Assembly (NCBI RefSeq): GCF_003073475.1
Contig: NZ_CP029033.1
Coordinates: 1-64,000 of the forward strand
DNA from: Actinobaculum sp. 313
GTDB lineage: Bacteria > Actinomycetota > Actinomycetes > Actinomycetales > Actinomycetaceae
DNA: 64,000 nt
Direction of reading: 5' to 3'
The notes beneath the pieces were generated by a model. The model was not told the origin of the DNA, made no database searches, and saw only the letters and a list, made by a program, of their open reading frames with translations. The translations under genes were made by a program, and so were the position numbers. Below, one piece after another: positions 52,644 through 61,601 of this stretch. How positions within the stretch are numbered: position 1 is the stretch's first letter; each line of letters starts with the position of its first letter.

Positions 52644-52670
52644 TTGACAACTCCAGGTCTGCACCTGGAG
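52644..52670 (+). promoter_or_regulatory. Promoter-operator candidate before ABC exporter
   Basis: TTGACA (52644-52649), a perfect -35 hexamer, is followed by the inverted repeat CTCCAGGT-CTGC-ACCTGGAG (52651-52670). A dyad placed after the -35 is the layout of MerR-type promoters. The -10 is unclear. The exporter gene starts 100 bp downstream. Confidence 0.5.
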
Positions 52671-52770
52671 TAGCCATGCAAAAGTAGTTGAGCGCCGGGC
52701 AGCGCGATGCAGCCTACCTGCGGCATGCCATAGGGGTCGACCAGTTAGGTCGGCCAGAGATAGGTAGAAG

Positions 52771-54129
52771 ATGTCATACCGAGACAACGATCTTTTCGGC
52801 GACGCTGCCCGCGTGCGCGATGCGGGCATCCAGCAGAACCGCGCAGACAGTGCAAAGACTCCTCCGGGCACCCAGCGCGACCGCCACCTACACGTTGGCT
52901 GGCACCCGCAGCGCTGGCCCGAGTTCATGCGTGAGCCGGTGGAGCACCGCGATCCTGTGCCGGAGCTTCCCTCCGGGCCGCGTGCCCTCATCCGCGCGCT
53001 GCTGCGCCGCAACCTGAAACCCATCGTGTTGTGCAGCACGGTACTCGCGATGAGCTACATCTCCATGGCCCTTGTTCCGTGGGCGATTGGGACCCTACTC
53101 GACTCGGATCTGCACCATGGACTGACGGCGGCACTCGTGCCACCCACTCTCGTTTTCGTGGGCATTGTTCTGCTTGCGGCATTCGGTGGCCTGGCAGAAA
53201 CGCCGCAAACGGCACTTTGGCTGCGCGGTACATGGGATCCGGTGCGTCTTCTGATGGGCAAGGTATTCATGCGCCGCACGACGACGTCGCAAGAGATGCC
53301 CTCTGGCGATCTTGTGGCAGTGGTAACCAGCGACAGCAATAAACTGGGCGCTTTGCTGGAATGGATACCCGAACTGGTCAGTTCCCTTGCGGCGTTCGCC
53401 GTTGTCGCGGTGTTGATGCTGCGGGTATCTCTGCCGTTAGGGCTGTTCGTGATTATTGGCATGCCACTGCTCTTGTACGGCATTTCTCGCATTATCAAGC
53501 CGTTGCAAGAGCGGATTGCCGCCCAGCGTGAGGAACAGGGAAAACTGACGGCGCTAGCTTCCGATGCCATCGTGGGACTGCGCGTTCTGCGCGGCGTTGG
53601 TGGGGAAGACCGCTACAACGAGGCGTACGTCAAGCAGTCGCGGGCTGTGCAGGAGGCTGGTATACGCGCCGCGCGGCCACGGGCGCTGCTCGACGCCATC
53701 CAAACGGCGGGGCCGGCGCTATTCACGGCGATTGTGGTCGGTGGCGGGCTGTGGATGACCTACCTCGGGAGCATGACGTCCGGAGAGCTGGTCGCCTTTT
53801 ATGGTTACACGGCGTTCCTTTCCATGCCAATCGGCTTGATTTCGCAGATGATTCAGATCACCTCTCGCGCTTGGGTTGCGGCGAAGAAGTTCTCGCGCGT
53901 ATTTGAGGGTGAGCCGTTAGCTGGTGACGACGAGCGCCAAGCCAGCATCGGCAAGCGCCAGGCCGACGACGAGCACGAAGCCAGCGACGACGGACCTTGG
54001 CCCAATGACGAGCGGAACTCGGGCAGCGAGGCGAGGGTCGGCGGCGAAGATGCAGGTGAGCGCGGGAGCGTTACTGGCGCCCCCTCTGGCCGAGCCCCCG
54101 GCCGTACCCCGGCGCCGCCTCTGACGTAG
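52771..54129 (+). CDS. Heterodimeric ABC exporter, first half: membrane domain (split from its ATPase domain)
   Basis: The 452-residue product has a 75-residue polar N-terminus, six membrane segments (about 85-370) of the type I exporter fold with coupling-helix motifs (LTALASDAIVGLRVLRGVGGEDRYNEAY), then a highly polar linker (DDERQASIGKRQADDEHEASDD) and a stop. The matching ATPase module begins 56 bp later in another frame, and that frame is open back to 54125, so one shifted base in the GC-rich linker near 54122-54129 would unite both. Alone it would be a permease subunit. The substrate is unknown. Confidence 0.8.
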   Translation: MSYRDNDLFGDAARVRDAGIQQNRADSAKTPPGTQRDRHLHVGWHPQRWPEFMREPVEHRDPVPELPSGPRALIRALLRRNLKPIVLCSTVLAMSYISMALVPWAIGTLLDSDLHHGLTAALVPPTLVFVGIVLLAAFGGLAETPQTALWLRGTWDPVRLLMGKVFMRRTTTSQEMPSGDLVAVVTSDSNKLGALLEWIPELVSSLAAFAVVAVLMLRVSLPLGLFVIIGMPLLLYGISRIIKPLQERIAAQREEQGKLTALASDAIVGLRVLRGVGGEDRYNEAYVKQSRAVQEAGIRAARPRALLDAIQTAGPALFTAIVVGGGLWMTYLGSMTSGELVAFYGYTAFLSMPIGLISQMIQITSRAWVAAKKFSRVFEGEPLAGDDERQASIGKRQADDEHEASDDGPWPNDERNSGSEARVGGEDAGERGSVTGAPSGRAPGRTPAPPLT

Positions 54130-54184
54130 CCCTGGCCGCGCCCCTGACCCCGCCCGCACATCGCTCCCCGCTCCGGACTGGGGT

Positions 54185-55096
54185 GTGGTGACGTTGACCG
54201 ATCTGGCCAGCGGCGTGGCGGTCCGGCCCGGTGTGATGACGGCCTTGGTGTCTGCCGCATCCGGGGAGACAAGAACCATCGCGTCGCGGCTCTCCCGCCG
54301 GGATGATCGGGATGAGGTCCGCGCGGACGGCGTCGACATCCGTCGTTATCCGGTCGATGAAGTCCGCCGTGGCATCGTATACGTTGGGCCGATCGCCGAA
54401 CTATTCACCGGCACTCTGCGATCCGGGCTGCTCGGTCCGAGTGCTCCCTACATTGAGCCGCGCGACATACGTCAACAGATCGAGGACACCCTGGCACCGG
54501 ATGGAGACATCAGGCCCCTCTTCACCGAGTCGGGCGAAACCGAGGGCGACGCGCAATTGCTAGCGGCGCTTCGCACCGCCCATGCCGATGACGTTCTCGA
54601 GTCGCTGCCGGAAGGGCTTAATGGCCAAATCGCCGAGCGAGGGAGGTCTCTCTCCGGCGGTCAACGGCAGCGTTCCGTCCTCGCTCGTGCGCTATATCAG
54701 GAGCCGCCCATCGTCATCCTGGTGGAGCCGACCAGCGCCGTCGATTCGCATACCGAAGCGCGAATTGCCGCGAATCTGGCTGAGGCCCGATCTGGCCGGA
54801 CCACGGTACTGGTGACGACGTCGCCCCTGTTGCTGAACCATTGCGATGAAGTCGTCCTAGTGCGGGATGGGAAAGAAGTTGCGCGCGGCACCCACTGGCA
54901 GCTTCTTGAGAGCCCGGAGTATGTCGCCGTCGTGCACCGCGGTGAGCGAACGCAGTCCGCCGCATCTAAGAATCAACCGGTAACCCTAGCTACAGCTTCC
55001 CAGCCGCTAGACCGCGCTGTGACTCACGAGCCACCGCCCGGGAATATCAATGATCAATCGGCGCCGACCACGGAGTATCCAGGAGATGACGCATGA
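54185..55096 (+). CDS. Heterodimeric ABC exporter, first half: degenerate ATPase domain
   Basis: This 303-residue frame is an ABC ATPase module with a good signature (RSLSGGQRQRSVLARALY) but a lost P-loop (VSAASGETRTI, no Gly-Lys-Ser/Thr) and Val in place of the Walker B Asp (VILVEPTSAVD); the switch His is missing as well (VLVTTSP). These are the features of the non-catalytic partner in heterodimeric exporters. It may start at GTG 54185 or be the C-terminal part of the gene at 52771. Its stop overlaps the next gene by 4 bp. Confidence 0.82.
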   Translation: MVTLTDLASGVAVRPGVMTALVSAASGETRTIASRLSRRDDRDEVRADGVDIRRYPVDEVRRGIVYVGPIAELFTGTLRSGLLGPSAPYIEPRDIRQQIEDTLAPDGDIRPLFTESGETEGDAQLLAALRTAHADDVLESLPEGLNGQIAERGRSLSGGQRQRSVLARALYQEPPIVILVEPTSAVDSHTEARIAANLAEARSGRTTVLVTTSPLLLNHCDEVVLVRDGKEVARGTHWQLLESPEYVAVVHRGERTQSAASKNQPVTLATASQPLDRAVTHEPPPGNINDQSAPTTEYPGDDA

Positions 55097-56826
55097 GACT
55101 ACCTACCGCTGATTCCCGCACGGTATCGCGCAGGCTGGGTGGCCTCGTTGCGCAGCATCGCGGGCGATTCTGCCTGGTTATCGGCCTGCAACTCCTGGTT
55201 GCTCTGGCCTCGGTGGTAGCACCGCAGGTTATTGGCCGCGCTATTGATGCGGTCTCCAGCGGAACGACGCCGGGGTATATCCAGCGCCTTATCGCCCTGC
55301 TGCTCGCCGTGGTGGTGATTCAAGGAATCCTCGCCTACTTCGGCAACTATCAGAGCCTGGTGTTGGGCGAACTGATATTCGCGCAGTTACGCAACGGGGT
55401 CGTCAATAGGGTCACGCATCTGCCGATTTCGGTTGTGGAGTCGGCGGGAACCGGCGACCTGCTCGGGCGGACAACGCATGATATTGATCGCGTACAGACC
55501 TTCGTGCACCGGGGAATCCCGCGCTTTCTCATTCTGGTGCTGACGATCCTCGTAACAATGGGAGCCGCTGTTCTCGCGGAGCCGCAGGTCGGCTTCCTCG
55601 TCGTCGTACCGATTATTCCGATGTGGCTCGCCATACGCTGGTACACCCGGCGTTCCATTCCCGCCTATCTGGCGGCGTCGGCCCTGTGGTCCGGGGTATC
55701 GGGCACGGTGTCCGAGACAGTCGAACAGATCGGCACAGTTGACTCTCTCCGGCTCGGAGAAATGCGTGTTTCGCGTATGAGCGTATTGATCCGTGAGCTG
55801 TGGCGCAATGAACGGTACACGGGGTGGATCAGGAGCGTCTTCATCGTGGCGGTGCAACTGATTGTGTCACTGCCGATCCTCCTCGTGATCGCATGGGGCG
55901 CCTACCTGATGGGACGTGGCGTCACCACTCTGGGGGCGGTAACGGCAGTGGCGCTGTATACGCAACAATTGCGCGGCCCCCTGTGGGAGCTGGGGTGGTG
56001 GATGAACGAACTGCAGTTCTCCTCGGCATCCTTCGCGCGGATTTTCGGCGTAGACATGGTTCCCTCCGAATCCGTTTCCGACGACGTCGAGGAGCCGCGT
56101 GGAGCGGATCTGGCCTGCCGCGACGTGCATTTCTCCTACCGCGATGGAGAGGAGGTGCTGCACGGTGTTGATCTTGATGTGCGGCCGGGTGAGACCTTGG
56201 CCATTGTTGGGCCGTCGGGAGCGGGAAAATCAACCCTTGGCCGACTCATCGCCGGGATTAATGCCCCGGACTCAGGTGCGGTGCAGGTGGGTGGTGCGCA
56301 GGTCACGCGCATCGGGGAAGCGCAACTCTGTTCGACGGTCGCATTGGTCACGCAGGAACACCACGTCTTTGTTGGTACGGTGGCCGATAATCTACGTTTT
56401 GCAAAGCCGGATGCCACTGACGACGAATTACGCGCTGCTTTGGCCAGTGTGAATGCGACGTGGCTAGCTGAACTGGAGGACGGCCTGGAGACCGTCGTCG
56501 GCTCTGGCGGAAAACGGCTTACCCCGGCACAGGCGCAGCAGATTGCCCTGGCGCGAATCGTGCTTCTGGACCCGAAGGTGCTGATTCTGGACGAAGCGAC
56601 GTCGTTACTGGACACCACGGCGGCGCGTTCGGTGGAACAATCACTGGCTAATGTGCTGGCGGGACGCACCGTTATTTCCATTGCACACCGGCTCTACACA
56701 GCACATGACGCAGACCGAGTTGCTGTGATGCGTGACGGCTATCTTGTTGAACTTGGTAGTCATGATGAACTCGTCGTTAGTGGTGGGGAGTATGCCCGCC
56801 TGTGGACGGCGTGGCAGCAAGACTGA
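55093..56826 (+). CDS. Heterodimeric ABC exporter, second half (catalytic)
   Basis: The 577-residue protein is a full half-exporter: membrane domain (about 15-320) and ATPase domain with P-loop GPSGAGKST, Walker B LILDEATSLLD and switch His (ISIAHRL). Its signature is degraded to LTPAQAQQIALAR. Together with the LSGGQ of the partner it can form one working ATP site, the other being silent. Family members export drugs, lipids or peptides, or import siderophores; no substrate can be named. It overlaps the partner gene by ATGA. No regulator gene is adjacent. Confidence 0.93.
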   Translation: MRLPTADSRTVSRRLGGLVAQHRGRFCLVIGLQLLVALASVVAPQVIGRAIDAVSSGTTPGYIQRLIALLLAVVVIQGILAYFGNYQSLVLGELIFAQLRNGVVNRVTHLPISVVESAGTGDLLGRTTHDIDRVQTFVHRGIPRFLILVLTILVTMGAAVLAEPQVGFLVVVPIIPMWLAIRWYTRRSIPAYLAASALWSGVSGTVSETVEQIGTVDSLRLGEMRVSRMSVLIRELWRNERYTGWIRSVFIVAVQLIVSLPILLVIAWGAYLMGRGVTTLGAVTAVALYTQQLRGPLWELGWWMNELQFSSASFARIFGVDMVPSESVSDDVEEPRGADLACRDVHFSYRDGEEVLHGVDLDVRPGETLAIVGPSGAGKSTLGRLIAGINAPDSGAVQVGGAQVTRIGEAQLCSTVALVTQEHHVFVGTVADNLRFAKPDATDDELRAALASVNATWLAELEDGLETVVGSGGKRLTPAQAQQIALARIVLLDPKVLILDEATSLLDTTAARSVEQSLANVLAGRTVISIAHRLYTAHDADRVAVMRDGYLVELGSHDELVVSGGEYARLWTAWQQD

Positions 56827-57129
56827 GAGATTCGTCACGTCTATCGGTTGGGTTATGTGATCACCTGTGACACTTTCGGGGCAAAAGGCGAAATGTGCGC
56901 GCCCGTGACCTGCGAGGAGACTCACGGCAGAGTCTATGTGCTCACAATTGGAGAATTGTCGCCGTGAAGGCTGACAAAGTGGCGAAATAACGCGAATCGC
57001 GGCGTCCTCTCCCGCCCTGTGCTAGGTTCGATCAGCAAAGAAGGATAAGTTTTCTGTCACCATGCGCTCTGGTCACGCCCGGAGCCACGGTGCGGTGAAC
57101 AGTTGACACACAATCCTCAGGAGGAATGG
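56827..57129. other. Upstream region of the LPXTG protein gene
   Basis: These 303 bp contain the inverted repeat ACAATT-GGAG-AATTGT (56944-56959) and the ribosome binding site CAGGAGGAATGG. A promoter is expected here but I cannot place it securely. Confidence 0.5.
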
Positions 57130-60100
57130 ATGACTGGGCACACTCGTGTGGCCGCACCAGACGGGCGGCGGTATCGCCGACTCGTGCTTGCGTTCACGGC
57201 GCTCGTCGCAATGCTCTGCACGCAAATCGGCATTGTGGCGCCCGCTCAGGCGGCCGACAACCCAAACATCAAGGTCAGTGACCTCGTATTGACCAAGACC
57301 GATAGCAATGGCAATCCACAAGGTGGAGGCTTGCGTGTTGAAGACTATGCGCGTCTCGACTTCTCCTGGGATGCGTCGAGTGCCGATGTGAAGGATGGTG
57401 ATTCCTTCACTATCGACCTCGGCAGCTATTTCCGGAACCTGGAGTATCCGAAGAGCACGCCGATGACGGTGACCTACAACGGTCAGCAGGTCGAGATCGG
57501 CACTTGCGATCTCACGCGGACCACCGTCGTGTGCACCTTCAATGAGAAGGCCGAGGAACTGAAAAACTCGGGTTTCACCGCTATCAGTGGAACCGGATCG
57601 GCCATGCTGCGCGTATTGGTGGCGACTGACTCAGAGACTGCCGATATCACCACGAACGGCGTGACCTCTGTTGATCTGCCGGATACCGGTGGTATTGGTG
57701 AGGTTATCGGCACGCCGTTCTCGAAGTTCAGGTTCGACAAGTGGGCCGGCGGCCTTCTGAGCGATGGCAGCAAGATGCAGTGGGGGTTGAACTTCGGCAC
57801 GGAGTATCTGACCCAGCAGGCAGGGCTCCCTCTCGACGGAAGTCGGCAAACCATCACCATCACGGATACTCTCGGTGAGGGCTTGTACTTCGATCCCGCC
57901 ACGTTCAGGGAGTGGATTCTCTACTATCGCGGCACCGAGGGACAAGACTCTGTTATCACCCTCAACGCGCTGACCGATGCCACCGGCAATGATCGCAGCC
58001 TCACCTGGGGCGATTTCGATATGGATGTGGAAATCGACGCAACCGGCAGGGTCGCCACGATCAAGGTGACCGGTCCTTTTCTGCCGAACTCGAACTACTC
58101 GGTTGTCTACTGGTGTAATTTCGAGGGTGGTGAGGTGACTCGTGGTGTCGTGTACGACAACGAGGCAACTATCACCGGCACCGAAGTGCAGGGTGAGAGC
58201 TCGCGCACCTTCGTCGAGTCCTTCTCCATCACGGTTAATATGAAGGCTGGCTATGGCGGGTTCGATATCACGAAGCTCGCCACCGGTGCAGGAGCAGCCA
58301 CCGTTCCTGCTAACACCGAGTTCACGGTTGACGTGGAATATGAACTTCCGGCTGCTGCCTCGAATTACGCAGATTGGGAAGCTCCCGGTACGTTGAACGC
58401 AGACGGCTTAACGGGTACTACGACGATGACCGTGATTCTTGGCCAGAAGGTACCGTTCAACGGCACCTTCCCGCAGGGTACGAAGATCACGCTCTCGGAG
58501 GATCCGAACTCGGAGAACGCCAGTGGACTCTCGTGGGGTACGCCGGTGTTCACAATCGGCAGCTCCACAACAAACACGCTGACGATCAGCGATCAGATTT
58601 CGACGGCTGTCACGTTGACCAACACGACGGCGCCGCAGGGCACTTTCGCGGTGAAGAAAACCGTGACAGGTAGTGCGGAAGCAGTGAGTAAGGAGTTCAG
58701 CTTCGATTACTCCTGTTCTGACGGTTCGACTGGCTCTCTGAAGGTTAAGGGTGACGGTAATGCGGTCAAGTCCGATAAGAACTTCGCCTTGGGTACCACG
58801 TGTACGATCACTGAGGACGCGAGTTCTGCCCAACTTGCCGAGTACTCGCTAGATGTGCCGGAAGCGCAGACGGTAGAAATCTCGGATGCGACCTCGCCCG
58901 TTGAGGTCGCCTTCACGAACGACTACAAGCGCCTCAGTGGTGGATTCTCAGTGAAGAAGACGGTTGCAGGCGATGCGGCCGACCTTGCTCCGGCGAGCTT
59001 CGATTTTGAGTACGCCTGTATAGATGCTGCTGGTAAAGAGACTGCCTCAGGAACTCTGACGGTTCAGAATGGGGAGTCGGCATCTGCTGAGGACATCCCA
59101 ACCGGTACCTGCACTGTTTCAGAAAAGAGTGCAGGGGTCGATGGTGCACAGTTGGCTACCAAATTGACGGTCGATGGTGAGGCTGTCGATGGCAATACGG
59201 CTACAGTCAATGTGACCGACGGTTCGGCCGTTGTTGTGGAAGCGACCAACACGTACACGCGCGAGCGCGGCTCGTTCTCAGTAAAGAAGGCCGTTACCGG
59301 CGAGTACACTCCGGTTGAGGGAGATTCCTTCACGGTGAAGTACACCTGTGATGATGCCGATAAGACGGAGGGAACGCTCAATGTCCCCGCCGACGGAACA
59401 GCGGTTACAGTAGATGGGCTGCCTGCGGGCACCTCCTGCACTGTTGCTGAGGATGAGGCTTCCGCACAGCGGGACGGATACGCTTTGGACGTGTCGTACT
59501 CGTCAGACAAGGTGATGATCGAAAAGTGTAAGACACAGGAAGTAACCGTGACCAATGAGTACACGCGTCTGGTTGGTGGGTTCACTGTTGCTAAGACGGT
59601 CGATGGTGATGGTGCTCAGTTTGCGCCGGCCTCCTTCGATTTCGACTACAGCTGTGCGGATGCTGCGGGTGCGGCAACTGTTTCCGGTACCTTGACGGTG
59701 CAGGCGGGCTCTTCGGCGAGTGTGGCCGATGTTCCCACCGGCTCGTGCACGGTCAAGGAGAAGGACGCATCCGTTGCCAATACGCAGTTGACTACCAAGT
59801 TGACGGTTGATGGTGCGGCTGTCGATGGCGATACGGCTACAGTCAATGTGACCGACGGCGCGAGCGTGGCCGTTGCGGCCACCAATACCTATACGCGTGA
59901 TCGTGGTTCGTTCTCTGTGGCGAAGAAGGTGACTGGTGACTACACTGCTGCAGGTGATTCCTTCACCGTGAATTACACGTGTGATGATGCCGATAAGACC
60001 TCTGGATCGTTGTCCGTTCCGGCTGACGGCACGGCGGTGATGGTAGATGGTCTGCCAGTTGGTACGACGTGCACATTGACCGAGGATGCGGAGTCTTCAC

Positions 60101-60996
60101 AGCGCGAGGGATATGCATTGGCGACGTCGTACTCCTCGACCACTGTGATGATCGAGAAGGATAAGACGCTGCCGATGACCGTGACCAATGAGTACACGCG
60201 TCTGGTTGGTGGGTTCACTGTTGCTAAGACGGTCGATGGTGATGGTGCTCAGTTTGCGCCGCAGTCTTTCGGTTTCGATTACACGTGTGTAGATGGTGCG
60301 GGTAACGAGACGATGTCCGGTACGTTGACGGTGCGGGCGGGGAAGTCTGAGCAGGTCACGGATGTGCCTGTGGGTTCGTGTACGGTCACGGAGAAGGATG
60401 CGTTTGTTGCCAATGCGCAGGTGGCTACCAGACTGAGTGTTGATGGCAATGTTGTGGAAGGTAAGTCTGCGACTATCGAAATTGGTGATGGATCGGCCAT
60501 TGCTGTTGAGGCGACTAATACTTACACGTTGGATCGTGGTTCGTTCTCTGTGGTGAAGAAGGTCTCTGGTGCCGATGTGGCTAAGGGTAAGAGCTTCACG
60601 TTTGCTTACGAGTGTTCGGATGGGTCGATTGGTTCACTGACGGTTCCTGGTGACGGGACGGTGGTGAAGGCTGACAAGACGTTCCCGGTGGGCACGGCAT
60701 GTGAAGTTGTTGAGGATGTTAATTCAGCTCAGTTGAGTGGCTACACGGTGAAGGTTCCCGCTGCGCAGAAGGTGGGTATCGAGGAGAAGGATAAGGTGGT
60801 GGAGTTGAGCTTCACGAATACTTACACGGAGAACACTCCGCCTCCGCCGTCGAAGAGTACGCCTTCTTCGGCGCCAAAGAAGGCAAAGAAGTCTTTGCCG
60901 TTGACGGGCGCGGACCTGCGCGCTCCGGGTGCAATGGCCGTGGTGGCGATTGTTGCTGGAGGTTTGGTGCTTTGGGTTCGACGTCGGGAAGCATAG
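57130..60996 (+). CDS. LPXTG-anchored surface protein with repeated DUF5979-like domains
   Basis: The 1288-residue protein has a signal peptide (RRLVLAFTALVAMLCTQIGIV, cut after AQA), an N-terminal adhesin-like region (about 45-370, KTDSNGNPQGGGLRVEDYARLDFSW) and eight Ig-like repeats of the DUF5979 kind from about 375. From about residue 503 two types alternate: four starting G(T/S)FxVxKxVxG and three starting GGFxVxKTVxGD. The end is a Pro/Ser/Lys stretch, LPLTG (about 1255), a hydrophobic segment and RRREA. It is a cell-wall-anchored adhesin or pilus-like protein. AGGAGG supports ATG 57130. Two 84-bp blocks 633 bp apart are identical. Confidence 0.93.
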   Translation: MTGHTRVAAPDGRRYRRLVLAFTALVAMLCTQIGIVAPAQAADNPNIKVSDLVLTKTDSNGNPQGGGLRVEDYARLDFSWDASSADVKDGDSFTIDLGSYFRNLEYPKSTPMTVTYNGQQVEIGTCDLTRTTVVCTFNEKAEELKNSGFTAISGTGSAMLRVLVATDSETADITTNGVTSVDLPDTGGIGEVIGTPFSKFRFDKWAGGLLSDGSKMQWGLNFGTEYLTQQAGLPLDGSRQTITITDTLGEGLYFDPATFREWILYYRGTEGQDSVITLNALTDATGNDRSLTWGDFDMDVEIDATGRVATIKVTGPFLPNSNYSVVYWCNFEGGEVTRGVVYDNEATITGTEVQGESSRTFVESFSITVNMKAGYGGFDITKLATGAGAATVPANTEFTVDVEYELPAAASNYADWEAPGTLNADGLTGTTTMTVILGQKVPFNGTFPQGTKITLSEDPNSENASGLSWGTPVFTIGSSTTNTLTISDQISTAVTLTNTTAPQGTFAVKKTVTGSAEAVSKEFSFDYSCSDGSTGSLKVKGDGNAVKSDKNFALGTTCTITEDASSAQLAEYSLDVPEAQTVEISDATSPVEVAFTNDYKRLSGGFSVKKTVAGDAADLAPASFDFEYACIDAAGKETASGTLTVQNGESASAEDIPTGTCTVSEKSAGVDGAQLATKLTVDGEAVDGNTATVNVTDGSAVVVEATNTYTRERGSFSVKKAVTGEYTPVEGDSFTVKYTCDDADKTEGTLNVPADGTAVTVDGLPAGTSCTVAEDEASAQRDGYALDVSYSSDKVMIEKCKTQEVTVTNEYTRLVGGFTVAKTVDGDGAQFAPASFDFDYSCADAAGAATVSGTLTVQAGSSASVADVPTGSCTVKEKDASVANTQLTTKLTVDGAAVDGDTATVNVTDGASVAVAATNTYTRDRGSFSVAKKVTGDYTAAGDSFTVNYTCDDADKTSGSLSVPADGTAVMVDGLPVGTTCTLTEDAESSQREGYALATSYSSTTVMIEKDKTLPMTVTNEYTRLVGGFTVAKTVDGDGAQFAPQSFGFDYTCVDGAGNETMSGTLTVRAGKSEQVTDVPVGSCTVTEKDAFVANAQVATRLSVDGNVVEGKSATIEIGDGSAIAVEATNTYTLDRGSFSVVKKVSGADVAKGKSFTFAYECSDGSIGSLTVPGDGTVVKADKTFPVGTACEVVEDVNSAQLSGYTVKVPAAQKVGIEEKDKVVELSFTNTYTENTPPPPSKSTPSSAPKKAKKSLPLTGADLRAPGAMAVVAIVAGGLVLWVRRREA

Positions 60997-61079
60997 AGAT
61001 GTGGTCAGGTGCCTGTAGTACTACGGCTCTGATAGGGCCTGGGCTGCACGGTGAGTTCTGACGGATACATCCGGATGGC

Positions 61080-61118
61080 AAGGGCGACTGCGTGATGCGC
61101 AGTCGCCCTTGCCTTTTG
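61080..61118 (+). terminator. Rho-independent terminator after LPXTG gene
   Basis: AAGGGCGACTGCG and CGCAGTCGCCCTT form a perfect 13-bp stem with a 5-base loop (61080-61110), followed by GCCTTTTG. It lies 84 bp after the stop codon. Confidence 0.88.
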
Positions 61119-61601
61119 TGGTCACTTTCGTGTCGGCGTGGAGAGCGCGTGTTCTTGAGGAGTGCTGGGGCGCAATGCGTGGTCAAGGTGACGGGCTTGG
61201 CTATGGGGTGATGTGTGCGCTGGGGGATAGGTGGCTGCTGCCTGGTGTTCAAATCCCGTCCAAACGACTGAAAACTTGATCGGATCGATATAAGAACTGG
61301 CGGAATCACGCGGATTTCGACGCCCTCCCTGAGCGAGTACCTTTCGTTTGGACGGGATTTGGACACCTCTCACCCCGGCTGCGGCCCCTCCACCGTCATT
61401 CCACCATGATCTGGACGTTCCAGAACGCAGGTAGGTCCTGATTCTGCCTGCCGTAGGTTCCACCAAGAACGCATCCGACATACGCCAAGCACCGTCATAT
61501 GCACAGCCGAATGAATGACGCCTTTTCGCCATCTGTACGCAGGGCACCGTTTGGCGCCTGTCCAACTGAGGCTCCTCCGCCCCGGCCTGGCGGCAGACAG
61601 G
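61119..61601. other. Intergenic region with 120-bp element copy 6
   Basis: No gene is seen. Copy 6 of the inverted-repeat element occupies 61246-61365. The rest contains no feature I can support. Confidence 0.65.
61246..61365 (-). repeat. 120-bp inverted-repeat element, copy 6
   Basis: The ends are TGTTCAAATCCCGTCCAAAC and GTTTGGACGGGATTTGGACA. The 30-bp core starts 42 bp from the left end, as in copies 1 and 2, and reads on the minus strand. The other inner parts differ from all other copies. Confidence 0.9.
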
